64,000 nucleotides of DNA from NCBI GenBank assembly GCA_025765615.1, contig JAIVFJ010000114.1, positions 147,095 to 211,094 of the forward strand, given 5' to 3'. The translations under genes and the position numbers were made by a program. This DNA is from Zopfochytrium polystomum. Lineage: Eukaryota > Chytridiomycota > Chytridiomycetes > Chytridiales > Chytridiaceae. Of the stretch, positions 44,788 to 55,500 are shown piece by piece. Position 1 is the stretch's first letter. Every line of letters begins with the position of its first letter. The notes beneath the pieces are model-generated. The model had not been told where the DNA came from, searched no databases, and was given only the letters and a program-made list of their open reading frames with translations.

Positions 44788-45332
44788 TGCATTAACAATC
44801 TACCAATCAGGTACTAGTGACATAACATTGCTGACCCCCCAGCGGCAGGCAATTGAACAAGAGCGCTTGTATGCGTGCTTGACTCTGCTCAGCCTGCTGT
44901 TTCTGCTGGAATGATATGTACATTCATGTATGAGACTTCTCAAGCGTGTGGAGAGTGACTGGTGGATGACAATGTATTAACATCGCACATCTAATTGGTG
45001 TTGGCCTGTTACTATTAGTCACGGGTTTTTGTGCTTCGTTGGAGCTTACTGCGCTCCTCAGAGGCAGTCTGGAGTGCCGCCTGTTGAGACTATACAAAGA
45101 TAGGCATTTGATCAGTCTGCACCAACGCCCGGTCAGACTGTTGCCGGCCGGTTCCACTTAAACCAAGAGAAGCCCACATATAGAAACTTCATCAATTCTC
45201 AATATTTCAAGATGAAATCTCGGAATGAATAAGTATAGTGATAGGGCACTATTCATGTGCAATTTCAAGTTCGAGTTGCTTCTGCGTCGATTGATATTGT
45301 CGGCCAAGTGCAAAGTGCAAAACTTACAGAAA
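44286..45332. other. Intergenic, guanine deaminase 5' flank and retrotransposon target
   Basis: Contains the GAGTC tandem repeat (44444-44483), GA-rich DNA at 44750-44790, and AT-richer sequence into which the LTR element inserted. Confidence 0.4.
44444..44483. repeat. (GAGTC)n tandem repeat
   Basis: Seven to eight units of GAGTC with one variant (GAATC), upstream of the guanine deaminase start. Confidence 0.9.
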
Positions 45333-45645
45333 TGTTATGAATCACCCTCTGGAAACCTCTGGAACATTCTAGAACATTCCTTCATGGAACCTTGTGGAAC
45401 CTTCTGGAACCTTCTTTGCTTTCCTGACTTGTCTTGTTGTCATTGGTATCATTGGTATCATTGTATTACTAATTGCTCTTTCTGGAACTTTCTTTGAGTC
45501 TTGACAAGGAACACTCTCAAAAGGTATAAAAGGGGGATGGGGGACCTGTCCCATCCCTCAAGTGAATTATTGTTTCCAATACAATCATCACTCCTCTCAG
45601 TTCCTTCTCTGCCTTGCCTTGCCTTGTCCTGCAATGTTCCTGACA
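45333..45645 (+). repeat. 5' LTR
   Basis: Starts TG, ends CA. TATAAAAGGGGGATGGGGGA begins at 45525; transcription is expected to start about 30-35 bases further on, near 45555-45560. GGAACCTTC words repeat in the U3 part. Confidence 0.95.
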
Positions 45646-45647
45646 TC

Positions 45648-45658
45648 ATAATTCACTT
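45648..45658 (+). other. Candidate self-primer binding site (11 nt)
   Basis: ATAATTCACTT, two bases after the 5' LTR, is exactly complementary to AAGTGAATTAT at 45560-45570, just downstream of the TATA box, i.e. at the expected 5' end of the element's own mRNA. No tRNA-type TGG is present here. This matches the self-priming arrangement of Tf1/sushi chromoviruses, whose primer is also 11 nt. Confidence 0.7.
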
Positions 45659-45685
45659 CACCCTCTCCCACTACTCTCTGCCATC

Positions 45686-46609
45686 ATGTCTGACCCAAAC
45701 AACACCTTCCCTGATGCAACTGCCTTCCAAGCCTTGATGGACCAATTACAAGCCCTTTCAAGACAGACACACCAACTTCAAGAACAAGTCCTTCACCAGC
45801 AGCACCAGCTTCAACAACAACTTCACCAACAAGAACATCAAGCTCTTCCCCTGCCTCAAGCCAACCAAGCAAGAGAGCCCAAGGTTCCCAGCCCTGACAA
45901 GTTCACTGGGCTGGCCAAAGACCTTAGGAACTTCATGGCCACTGTGGAGAATGTCATCCTTCTCCAACCTTCAAGATTTCCCAGTGAGCAAGTCAAGGTT
46001 CTTTTCACAAGCACCCTCCTGTCTGGTCAAGCTCAATCATGGTACAGATCTCTCCCAAGCACACCCACCACCCTGCAAGAGCTCTGGGAGGGGCTGGAAG
46101 CTACCTTTGGTGACCCCTACGCATCTTGGACAGCAAGATCCAAGCTCAAGCATATCAAGCAAGGAAAGCAATCTTGTGTGGCCTACACCAACCAATTCAA
46201 GCAACTAGCCAGAGACTCTGGATACAATGATGCAGCTCTGATGGAGCTGTACCATGATGGTCTCCATGAGTCTATCCAAGACATGCTCTCCCAGTCTCTG
46301 CACATCCCTGAGACCTTGGAAGAGTACATTCTCCTTGCCATCAAGATTGACAACAGACTCTACTCCAAGAGGCTGAAGCAAAGACAAGTAGGAACTACAT
46401 CAAGACCTACCCCAGTTCCTCAAGCTCTTACAGTTCCTGAACCCATGCAAGTGGATGCAGTTGAGACACTTCCTAAGGGTCCTCTGAGCCAAGAGGAGAA
46501 AGCAAGGAGGGCCCAGCAGGGACTGTGTTTTTACTGTGGCTCCAAGGAGCATGCTGTCAAGGACTGCCCAAGGAAGAAGCACCCAAACTCCCAGGTCCAG
46601 GCTCACTGA
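45686..46609 (+). CDS. Retrotransposon Gag with CCHC zinc knuckle
   Basis: 307 codons from an ATG 40 bases after the LTR. Gln/His-rich coiled N-terminus (LQEQVLHQQHQLQQQ), then a Ty3/Gypsy gag core (DKFTGLAKDLRNFMATVE, SGQAQSWYRSLPS, LWEGLEATFGDP, YTNQFKQLARDSGY), and a C-terminal knuckle CFYCGSKEHAVKDC with exact C-x2-C-x4-H-x4-C spacing. Forms the virus-like particle and binds RNA. It overlaps the next frame (-1) from 46477 to 46609. Confidence 0.92.
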   Translation: MSDPNNTFPDATAFQALMDQLQALSRQTHQLQEQVLHQQHQLQQQLHQQEHQALPLPQANQAREPKVPSPDKFTGLAKDLRNFMATVENVILLQPSRFPSEQVKVLFTSTLLSGQAQSWYRSLPSTPTTLQELWEGLEATFGDPYASWTARSKLKHIKQGKQSCVAYTNQFKQLARDSGYNDAALMELYHDGLHESIQDMLSQSLHIPETLEEYILLAIKIDNRLYSKRLKQRQVGTTSRPTPVPQALTVPEPMQVDAVETLPKGPLSQEEKARRAQQGLCFYCGSKEHAVKDCPRKKHPNSQVQAH

Positions 46610-48120
46610 GGGGCAATTCCCTGGACCCTCCTCCAAGCTGCCCCTGTTTCATCACCACCACCAGCACCACAAACACCTCAGATTCCAAGCCCCACCAACT
46701 CACCATGGATGTCAAGATTCAACTCTCACCCAAGTCAACCATCACAACCAAGGCCCTTATAGACTCTGGATCATCCTGCAACATCATTGATGCCACCCTT
46801 GCCAAGTCTTGTGCCATTCCTACGATCAAGAAATCCACACCCCTCAAGGTCCACTTTGCCAATCATGCTCTGTTCAAGGAAATCAGCCATGAAACCAAGC
46901 TAAACCTCCACATCCAAGACTTTCCACCATCCATGGTCAATCTGGAAGTATTGGATCTTGGCTCACCCACATTCTCTGTCATCCTGGGATTACCATGGCT
47001 GCAAGCCCAGAACCCTGCCATTGATTGGGTCACTGGTCAAGTCCAACCTCCACCAATCGGAACAGTCACCCAAAACTCAAGTCAAGCCCCCAAGTCTCAT
47101 GCTCTCAAGTCCCTGATTCAAGGTTCTCAGCCTAGTATCCAAGGTCAACCACAAATGACAGCTCCGGTATCAGCCTGCAGCTCACAGATCCCAGCCAAGA
47201 TTCAAATTTCACAGTTCACAGTTCATAGTCAAGATTCCAGTACAGCTCATAGAGCTCACAGTCATGGCCAAGTCTGTAGTTCACAGAACCCACAGTCAAA
47301 GATTCAAGTACCACAGTTCACAGTCCAAATTCAAGATTCAAGCTCCACAGCTCACAGTCTTTGCCAAGAACAGAACCCTCAGTCAAAGATTCAAGAATCG
47401 CAGTTCCCAGTCAAGAATTCAAGCCCCCCCACTGATGAGCACAGAAGGACAGACCTTGCACCTGAAGGGGGAGATGGTTTCACCCCACCATCCAAGACAC
47501 ACCTTTCACTGTTTCCTGACAGTGTGTGGGCCCATGCTATTTCCAAGGACCCCAAGCCTCACAAGATTCAAATCAGCCAAGAGGAGGAAAAACTTGAGAT
47601 ACTCAAGACAAGGCATGATGCAGCAACAGCTGGACACCCAGGAGAGCACAAGACATATGAGCTTGTTTCCAGAGACTTTTACTGGCCGGGCATAAGGAAG
47701 AACTTGCAGACCAAAAGACCAAGTCCCAAGCTAGACAACCTCAAGTTGGGACCTTTCAAGATCTTGGAGCAAATCAATCCAGTCACCTTCAAGCTGGATC
47801 TCCCTGCATCCATGAAGATCCACCCAGTTTTCCATGTCAGCCTTTTGGAGAAGTTTGTGGCCAATTCCATTCCAGGCAGAGTTGTTCCTCCTCCTCCTCC
47901 AGTTGAGGTAGAAGGTGAAGAGGAATTTGAGGTTGAACAAATCTTGGATGCCAAGTGGTTTGGAAGGACACTCAAGTTCCTTGTCAAGTGGAAAGGTTAC
48001 TCAGATGCTGACAACACCTGGGAACCTGAGTCAAACCTCACTCACTGCCAAGACCTTCTGCTCAAGTTCAAGACCAGGTACCCCACCAAGTTGCAGAAGA
48101 GGCCTAAAAGGGGGAGATGA
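46477..48120 (+). CDS. Internally deleted Pol: protease, integrase fragments, chromodomain
   Basis: Open in the -1 frame relative to gag; no good ATG, so it is probably reached by frameshifting within the overlap (TGTTTTTAC at 46525-46533 is a weak slip candidate). Order: aspartic protease motif ALIDSGSSCN (DSG); a Ser/Gln-rich segment made of imperfect repeats (47170-47430); the first half of the integrase HHCC domain (ILKTRHDAATAGHPGEHKTY, FYWPG) without its cysteines; then directly the integrase C-terminal segment (LGPFKILEQINPVTFKLDLP, IHPVFHVSLLEKF) and a chromodomain (EVEQILDAKWFGRTLKFLVK, WKGYSDADNTWEPESNL). RT, RNase H and the integrase core are missing but the frame is maintained. 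The stop abuts the 3' LTR. Confidence 0.88.
   Translation, partial: GSSEPRGESKEGPAGTVFLLWLQGACCQGLPKEEAPKLPGPGSLRGNSLDPPPSCPCFITTTSTTNTSDSKPHQLTMDVKIQLSPKSTITTKALIDSGSSCNIIDATLAKSCAIPTIKKSTPLKVHFANHALFKEISHETKLNLHIQDFPPSMVNLEVLDLGSPTFSVILGLPWLQAQNPAIDWVTGQVQPPPIGTVTQNSSQAPKSHALKSLIQGSQPSIQGQPQMTAPVSACSSQIPAKIQISQFTVHSQDSSTAHRAHSHGQVCSSQNPQSKIQVPQFTVQIQDSSSTAHSLCQEQNPQSKIQESQFPVKNSSPPTDEHRRTDLAPEGGDGFTPPSKTHLSLFPDSVWAHAISKDPKPHKIQISQEEEKLEILKTRHDAATAGHPGEHKTYELVSRDFYWPGIRKNLQTKRPSPKLDNLKLGPFKILEQINPVTFKLDLPASMKIHPVFHVSLLEKFVANSIPGRVVPPPPPVEVEGEEEFEVEQILDAKWFGRTLKFLVKWKGYSDADNTWEPESNLTHCQDLLLKFKTRYPTKLQKRPKRGR
48106..48120 (+). other. Polypurine tract
   Basis: AAAAGGGGGAGATGA immediately before the 3' LTR, the expected primer for plus-strand synthesis; it overlaps the last codons and stop of the pol frame. 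Confidence 0.85.
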
Positions 48121-48433
48121 TGTTATGAATCACCCTCTGGAAACCTCTGGAACATTCTAGAACATTCCTTCATGGAACCTTGTGGAACCTTCTGGAACCT
48201 TCTTTGCTTTCCTGACTTGTCTTGTTGTCATTGGTATCATTGGTATCATTGTATTACTAATTGCTCTTTCTGGAACTTTCTTTGAGTCTTGACAAGGAAC
48301 ACTCTCAAAAGGTATAAAAGGGGGATGGGGGACCTGTCCCATCCCTCAAGTGAATTATTGTTTCCAATACAATCATCACTCCTCTCAGTTCCTTCTCTGC
48401 CTTGCCTTGCCTTGTCCTGCAATGTTCCTGACA
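48121..48433 (+). repeat. 3' LTR
   Basis: Same length and, by eye, the same sequence as the 5' LTR, which implies recent insertion. Confidence 0.95.
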
Positions 48434-49154
48434 AGAAACAAAAATACCTATCTGCAGCTTTTTTCAATCAGTTTGCGGGGCTTCCAGACACGGCCAAGGG
48501 GTTAAAACTTTGAGAAAATGGAAGATGATAACATATAAGAAGAAACCAATCCAGACCAGTTTTGCCTTGGAGCACGCAAAAGGTGAATAGAAGGGACTCC
48601 AATGAATGAATACATTGAGTGAAAATAGAACCCAACACAACCAAATCAGTTTGATTATTTCTGGAGTTGGAGTATGAGGATTTTTCGTTCTGTGTTGCGT
48701 GGTCAGGAAAAGGAAAATGGACTTTCCTGAAAAAAAAAATGAAAAAAAAAAAAAATAACAGGCGCCAACGCCAGCCAACACTCAATCGACCAGGAAAAAA
48801 AAAGCACGCACTAGCACATAAAGTAGTGAAAGTGGGGGGGCACGATGGTAGATTTTGTCCTTTCTCGGTTTTAGTCACCTTCCCGCCAAACACATGCACT
48901 CGCAAGAGCGGGAGGAATTTCGCGCTGGCGCAGCGTGCTCCAGTGGAGCATTCTTCATTCGGAGCTGTTTTCTCGGTTGGTAGAGGTCCCTTGACCCTTT
49001 TCCACCTTAAATCCCCCCCCCTGCATTTTTCGGTTGGCTCCTGTGCATGAATTGACGGAAGCACACCTGACCCCCTTTCGGTAGTTCATGCACTATAAAC
49101 ATTCATTCGGCATCCGCTTGAGATAGCAGCGCAACAGTGTCCGCCGCGGGGAAG

Positions 49155-49190
<36 letters not shown>

Positions 49191-49339
49191 AGAAAAACAA
49201 AAGGAATAAGGGAACTGACAAGCAAGGGGAGATGGAAATTAAAATAAAAAATAAAAAATAAAATAAAAACTGATCAGCCGGGGACTAAGCAGACGAACAG
49301 CAGGTGTCAATAGGCCAGTCCCATACACAAAACCCACGC

Positions 49340-49376
<37 letters not shown>

Positions 49377-49432
49377 GTACTCTCTGTCACACTCGTGCTC
49401 TCTCTCTCTCTCCCTCTCATTTCTCCTCATTC
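48434..49432. other. Intergenic with A-tracts
   Basis: A-rich runs at 48729-48757 and 49153-49187 and (CA)n at 49346-49374. No gene seen. Confidence 0.4.
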
Positions 49433-50187
49433 CTAACCGCCGCCGCCGCCATGCGAGTGCGACGAGTGCCTGCAAAACTCGACAAACTCTTTGCGAATCT
49501 CCTTGAGAAAGCGGAAAAAGTCGCGCGTGTCGTTAAGAAACTTGACGAGGCTGTCCAGGGTCGGCAGCCGCGGCGTGCACTCGATGACTGTGCGAAGGGT
49601 GGGGGGGGGGGGGCAGCAGTGAGTACTTGCAAGAAGCAGAGGCAGCCTAAACAAGGCAGAACGGGGAACAAGCAAGCAAGCAAACACGCAACGCGAACAA
49701 TTAGACACTGGAGAACTACTCACTCTGGTACGTCTTGCTGCCGCCCGACACATCCACGACAAACGCAAACTCCTCGTTCCAGTTGTTCTTGTTGATATGC
49801 GTAAACACAAATCGCAGCACGCCGACTTGCAGCGGGAAAGAGAAAGATATGCATATGGGAACGGGGTTGAGGGAATGGGAGACGGGGAGAGACGGGAGAG
49901 AGACGGGGGAGAGGCGCGGGAGAGACACGAGATATGGGAGTTTAACATTCAAGCAAATCCAGCGTCAGCCTACCCTGCGCCCCCCCCTCTCTCTCTCGCA
50001 ATCTCACCCAATTTCCTCGCCTCTCTTACCTTTGAGCCCGACAATCTTCATGGCCAGCTTCTCTTCGTACAGCAGCATCTCGGGCACGCTCCGCGCCGCC
50101 TCCTCCTCGCGTTTTCGAATGGTCTGCTCGAGTTCTGGGTGAAACAAAAAAAAGAAGCTTTTAAGGTCTTCGCTCTCTCTCTCGCTC

Positions 50188-50256
<69 letters not shown>

Positions 50257-51416
50257 CCCACAAGAAACCAGTCTCTCACTCTCACACCCGCTTACCGTCG
50301 CTCCCACTCACTCACACTCCAAACAAAATGGGAGCAATACACACACAAAAAAAAAAGGGAAAACTCTTCGACAAAAAAAAAAAAATCACACTCAACTGGC
50401 CCTCCTCGAGCGCACCTCTTCTTCGAGGCTCTTGACCTTTTCCTCGAGCTCCGCCCTGTCGCGCTCCTTGAGGGCGCGCTTTTCAGACAGGCTCTCCACG
50501 ACGCTCTCCATGTCGGCCTCTTCGCGCCGCTCGGCCTCAACGACTTGCGTGAAGAGAGAGAGTGTGTGTGTGAGTGTGCGTGCGTGTGAGAACATCCAGG
50601 AGAGAGGGGGAAAGTACGAGGTAAAGCAAATCAAACCCACCACCCACAACTCACCCTTCTCGGCCTGCGCAAACTTTGCCTTGCACGCTTTGATTTCGCC
50701 CGAGCAGATGACGTAGCGGTCTGTTTGTTTGTGTTTTTTCGGGTGCGATTAGTTTTTGGGGTCGTTTTTGTTGTAGCGTGGGTTGGGAGAGGTCGTTCAA
50801 ACCAAACACAATCAGACAACGCGCCAACCCCGAGGACGATGCGCTCGTTACACACATTACACACACACACACAAACACACACACACAACCCCTGTCTCCC
50901 TCACCCTCACTACCCCCCCCTATCAAACTCACTCGCATTCATCCCCCACCATTCAAAAACGCACACACACACACACACACACACACATCACAACAACAAC
51001 AAACATCCCCCTCACTCACCCCGACACGTCTGCAGGTCCGCGACATGCTTCCCCGCCGCGTCCCTCATCGCGCGCTTCCTCGCCGCCGCCCACGCGTCCA
51101 GCGCGCCGTTGAACTGCAAGCAGTCGGCGCTGAGCGCGTCAAAGCTGGCGGCGGCCGCGTCAAAGGCCGCGACGAGCGACGCGTCGGTGGGCGTGGGCGT
51201 GGGCGTCGTCGTCGTGTTGTTGCTGTTGTTGGTGTTGGTGTTGGTGTTTGCGGCGGACGATGCGTAGTGCGCGTGGTGGTGGGTGTTGCTGCTGCTGCTG
51301 CTGGGCGGTTGCGGCGGCGGTGGCTGCTGCTGCTGCTGCTGCGCCGGCGGTGGCGCTGGCGGCGGTAGTCGCGATGCTGCTAGGGCGGCGGCGGCGGCGG
51401 AGGAGGCTGCCGGCAT
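49433..51416 (-). CDS. SPC25: Kinetochore protein Spc25 (Ndc80 complex)
   Basis: Six minus-strand exons: 51416-51020, 50720-50655, 50543-50397, 50134-50030, 49825-49724, 49587-49433 (323 residues). All five introns are phase 1. The N-terminus is Ala/Pro/Gln/Asn/Thr low complexity (residues 1-80), followed by a coiled coil (AERREEADMESVVESLSEKR, LEEKVKSLEEEV, LEQTIRKREEEAARS). The C-terminal RWD-like domain is typical of Spc25: MLLYEEKLAMKIVGL, VLRFVFTHINKNNWNEEFAF, VVDVSGGSKTYQ, IIECTPRLPTLDSLVKFLND, FFRFLKEIRKEFVEFC. Spc25 pairs with Spc24 and anchors the Ndc80 complex to the inner kinetochore in mitosis. The long low-complexity N-terminus is unusual for the family; the intron at 50135-50396 carries a (CT)n tract. 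Confidence 0.9.
50171..50253. repeat. (CT)n microsatellite inside an SPC25 intron
   Basis: About 80 bases of nearly pure CT (GA on the coding strand). Confidence 0.9.
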
Positions 51417-51628
51417 TGATTGGGGAGGAGTGGTGGGGGAGGGGGGCGAGTGGGGCGAGCTGGGCCAAGACGGTGCGATTGGTCGGATGGGGCGCGATGG
51501 GTGGGTGGATGGGGGGTGCTGCTGCTAGGGGCTGATAGCGTTGGTTGGTTAGAGGGTGGGTGGTGGGGTGGGGTGGTGGTGGCGGTTGTGGTGCAAGGCG
51601 ATGGCGGCTTGGTGGGTGCCTTGTCGCC

Positions 51629-51659
<31 letters not shown>

Positions 51660-52590
51660 GACGACCAGATTTGAATCTCCGACCGCAATCAACGGCGCAT
51701 GGTTCAGAACCATTTCCTCTGGCAGCATCAAAGCGTTTTAGCGCACACACATACACAAACACACACACAAGCCAACGCCCCCACGCAGCCCGTGTCCACC
51801 TGGCCAACAAATTGCCAGAGATAGCGCGACAAAAAGAGCCAACCATTGACGGTTGAATCTCTTCTTTTACTTTTCTCCCGCGTCTCTTCCAACAGTTGTT
51901 CAGATTCCACACCCTCCCCTCCGTCCCTCCGACATCAAAATGAAAGTGCACCCCACACCTCCACACCCTCGTGGGGCGAACGGGATCCTTTCGCCGCCCC
52001 CCTCCACCACGCACTGCACAGAGGAAGGGAAAGAAAAGAGCAGCAAGGCAAGGTCAAGAAAAAAAGAAAACAGAAACAACAACACTCACCCACGCAACAC
52101 ACACCTAAAACATACGAGAAGAGTGACAACACGCGGACAGAGACCAAGCACTCGCACACACAAACACAAACACAAACCAAGAGAGAGAGATACAGCAAAG
52201 TAGACCAAGCAAAAGAGGCAGAAGAAAAAAAAAAAGAAAGAAGAACAACGAAGAGCAGAGGTTCAACTCAACCAGGCGCGAGATGGAGGACAGGGGGGAA
52301 AGCGAGAGAGAGGAGCACACACACCAAAAGAATGAGCAAGCCAAGAAGAAACACAAAAACAAAAGCCAGAAGACAAGAGAACAAAACCAAAAAAAAACCA
52401 TTTCTGGCCCTGTTGTGACCGAATGCGAGAGTGTGCGAGTATGTGAGGAGACTTGAGCAACAAACGCAAGGAGAGTCAGCTCAAAGCAAACAAAGTTGGG
52501 GAGGGCAAGCATAAACCGAAAAAACGAACGAAAACGAAAAAAAAAAAAAAAAAAAAGTATCAGGGGGGGCTGATGCTCAGTCCCTTGATT
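51417..52590. other. Intergenic, SPC25 5' flank
   Basis: G/T-rich DNA with a T-run of about 29 at 51631-51659; A-rich plus strand from 52030 to 52560. A T-arm-like GATTTGAATCTCC at 51669-51681 does not complete a tRNA. No gene seen. Confidence 0.4.
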
Positions 52591-55500
52591 TCACGTTCGG
52601 TAGACGAGCCTCTTCAACGGCCACGTCCGCTTGGCCCACGCGCGGCCCCACCCGAGCACGCCGACTCCCTGCGCGACGACGCCAAACCCAATGTTCGCGC
52701 ACGCCAGGAACCACAGCTTGAACCGGAACGACACGGGCATGACGTTGTGACCGGCGAAGCCGTGGTAGACGGACGGCACGCCCGGAAAGTCCGACGGGTA
52801 GCCGAGGCTCTGGAGGGCGGCGGCGGTGCCGCAGTTGATGCGGAACAGGCACGAGAACGAGTTGGGCCCGGCGAGCGTGAGGAGCGTCAGGATGCCAAAG
52901 ACGACCGCAAAGACGAGCAGGAAGCGCCAGTTGCGCAGTACCGACGCGCGGTGCGGGGACCCCAGAGACCACGCCAGGGCCGCGCCCACGATCTGGAACG
53001 CGGAGAGGAGGCCCGTCACCTCGCCTTCAAAGTTGTCCGCGAGCTCCCACCACCTCCGAACGTCCGCCGTCCGGCCGTCAAACTCGTTGCAGAACAGGAA
53101 CCCGCCCGGCCCGTTGTTTGCGTACAGCATTGCCACTGCAAAAATGAGGAAGCCCAAGTCGACCGCGAGCAGCAGGCAAACCGACGCGATCGTCTCAGGC
53201 CCAAGCAGCCGCGCCGTCGGCCGCGACCGCGAGAGCCGCCCCGGAGCCGGCTGCGCCTGCGTCAGACCCCAGCTGAGGGGGATCGTGCACCCGTCAATCA
53301 GAATCCACATCCACTGACCCATGTTGACCGTAAAGTAGTACTGCACTAGCCCGACAAACGTCAAGATCTCGCCGTACATGATCAGGAACTTGTACGACGC
53401 AAACGATATGTCCAATGAGCACCGCGCCTCCTTGAGAAGTGCGACGCACGACGAGAGGGATCGGTTGCGCGAGGAAAAGTGCGAGACTACCGACGACTCG
53501 GCTTCCGAAAGAGCAATTCCCGCGTGCGCCGCCTTGAGCGCACCAGCGTCGTTGCCGCCGTCTCCGCACATGACCGTGATCGCCTTTTCCATGTGCAGGC
53601 GGACACATTGGACCTTGTCCTCGGGCGACATTCGCGCGAAAACGCGCGTTTCTGATAGAAGAAGGCGTGGAAGACAGGTGAGAAACGTGAATCGCACGAT
53701 ACAGGCCAAGCAAAGAGAGCGAGTGAACGGCATTAGTCGAGAAGAAGCACGCCCGCATATCCAACACCGCACGGACGCCTGCGTCGGCAGCAAACTCACC
53801 GAAAAGCAAACCGCGCATCCTCCCGGAAGCAAGCAAAGCATTGAACGCTCTGCCGGTCACCGCAAGCTCCACGGGACGACCGTAGCCCTTCCTGCCTGCC
53901 TCGAGCAGCCTCTCGACCTCCGTGTCGTTCACGCTCTCTCCAGTCTCAGTGTTCCTCCACACCACCGCCGTTGCTGGGCCTCCTGCGCCGCTTTCAACGT
54001 CCCCGACGACCACCACCGGCTCTCCGGCCTGCGACCCGCGCACCATGCCGCACGCGCGCGCAATGTACACACCCGTGCCCACGGCGTCGCCAGTGCACAT
54101 GATAAGACGACACCCGGCGTCGCGGAGGTCGTCGAGGGCGTCCGCGGTGTCGTGCTTGAGCTCGTTGCGGAAGAGGCACAGACCGGCAAACTGCGCGCCG
54201 GCCTCGAGCGCCGCGCGGGACATGCCCATGACGTCCGCGACTGTGGTGCCGTTGGGGAGCACCCGGCTTGCGATGGCGAGGGTGTAGACGCCAGCGTTGG
54301 CGTGGGCGTTGGTCACGGCGTCGTAGTTTGGCGGAAGGCCGAATCCCCCCGAAGCAGCGACAAGGTCGCGAATCTTTTCGAAGCCGCCCTTCATAAAGAC
54401 GGTGATCGGGCCAGAACCGCCAGCATCCTGGACGACGGCGGTCATGTAGGCTGACCCGTGGACAAACTCGAAGCGGCGAATAATCCGCAAGGGCCGGTCT
54501 GCTGTGGCTGGAGCTGGTGTAACGATGGTGGTCGCGGCCGATATCGGCGTGCCGTAGTCCGAGTTTGAGAGAGTCAACGAAGCGCCGGTTGCACGGAACA
54601 TTTCAATGTCCACAAAATTGCCCACCAGGCGGCCGGCACCGCCGCTACTGCCGCCCAGTGACGCGACCGAGTGGCACGTAGAGAGCGCACTTCGAAGAAT
54701 GGGTGGAAAACTGGCGAAAATCGACTGAACGGAGCCAAACTGATCGTTTGACTCCACAGCCTGAACGCCCATAAAGTCCAAGCCCTCTTTCGTCAGGGTG
54801 CCCGTTTTGTCAAAGCAAAACACTTTTGCTTTGCCGCACAACGTAATGCGGTCCAAGTCGACACACAGGATTCCTTGCTTGGCCAGCCTTTCGCTCGCAA
54901 CACTCTGCCCAATGACCAGGACCGCGGGAAGCAACGGCGACAGAACTTGCGAGATCGTGAACATACCGTAAAACCAGGCATCAGCACCTGACGTCCCCAG
55001 CATTGCGATGGAGGCAAGAAGCATAAGGAAGCCCCAAAGAACAAGGAGCGGGAAAACAATCTTGAGATGTTCAATAAAGACAAAAGACACGGGGGTCGGG
55101 AAGAGGATATCTTTGACGAGACGACCCTTCGACGTTTGAGCGCCGGTTGCGGTCACGACGGCGAGGACGGGGCGATCGGAGGCAGTCGGCTGTACTTCAA
55201 GGATGTGGCAACCAGCAAAAAGGGCGCTATTTTTGGTCGTTCCGGGTGTGCAAACAGCATCCGGGGTGTCGTCGCGGATAGCTGCCTTAACTACTGGGAG
55301 GGCTTCGCCGGTCAAGGATGATTCATCACATACGGCTCCTCCTTCGATCAGCACTGCGTCAACGGTAAGCACGTGTTCTGAAGACGCTGTGACTTGAATG
55401 ATGTCACCGGGAACGACATTTTCTGAGGTTTCCAGCGACCAGGTACCGTCGCGAAGGACTCGGGTGGACCCAGAGAATGAAGCCATGTCCAGAACACGCT

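Larger units (their letters stand above)
45333..48433 (+). mobile_element. Non-autonomous chromovirus-type (Ty3/Gypsy) LTR retrotransposon
   Basis: Complete 3,101-bp element: 313-bp LTRs (45333-45645 and 48121-48433) that look identical base for base, flanked by a 5-bp target duplication AGAAA (45328-45332 and 48434-48438). Inside are a gag gene, and a second frame with a protease motif, the start of the integrase zinc-binding domain, the integrase C-terminus and a chromodomain. Reverse transcriptase, RNase H and the integrase catalytic core are absent, so it must have been mobilised by a full-length relative. Base composition is AT-richer than the surrounding genes. Related LTRs: 3013-3320 and 58395-58670. 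Confidence 0.95.

Noticed and set aside
51660..51735. tRNA-like T-arm (GATTTGAATC) on the minus strand
   Set aside because: The T-stem does not close, acceptor arms do not pair, and there is no T-run terminator in the right direction.
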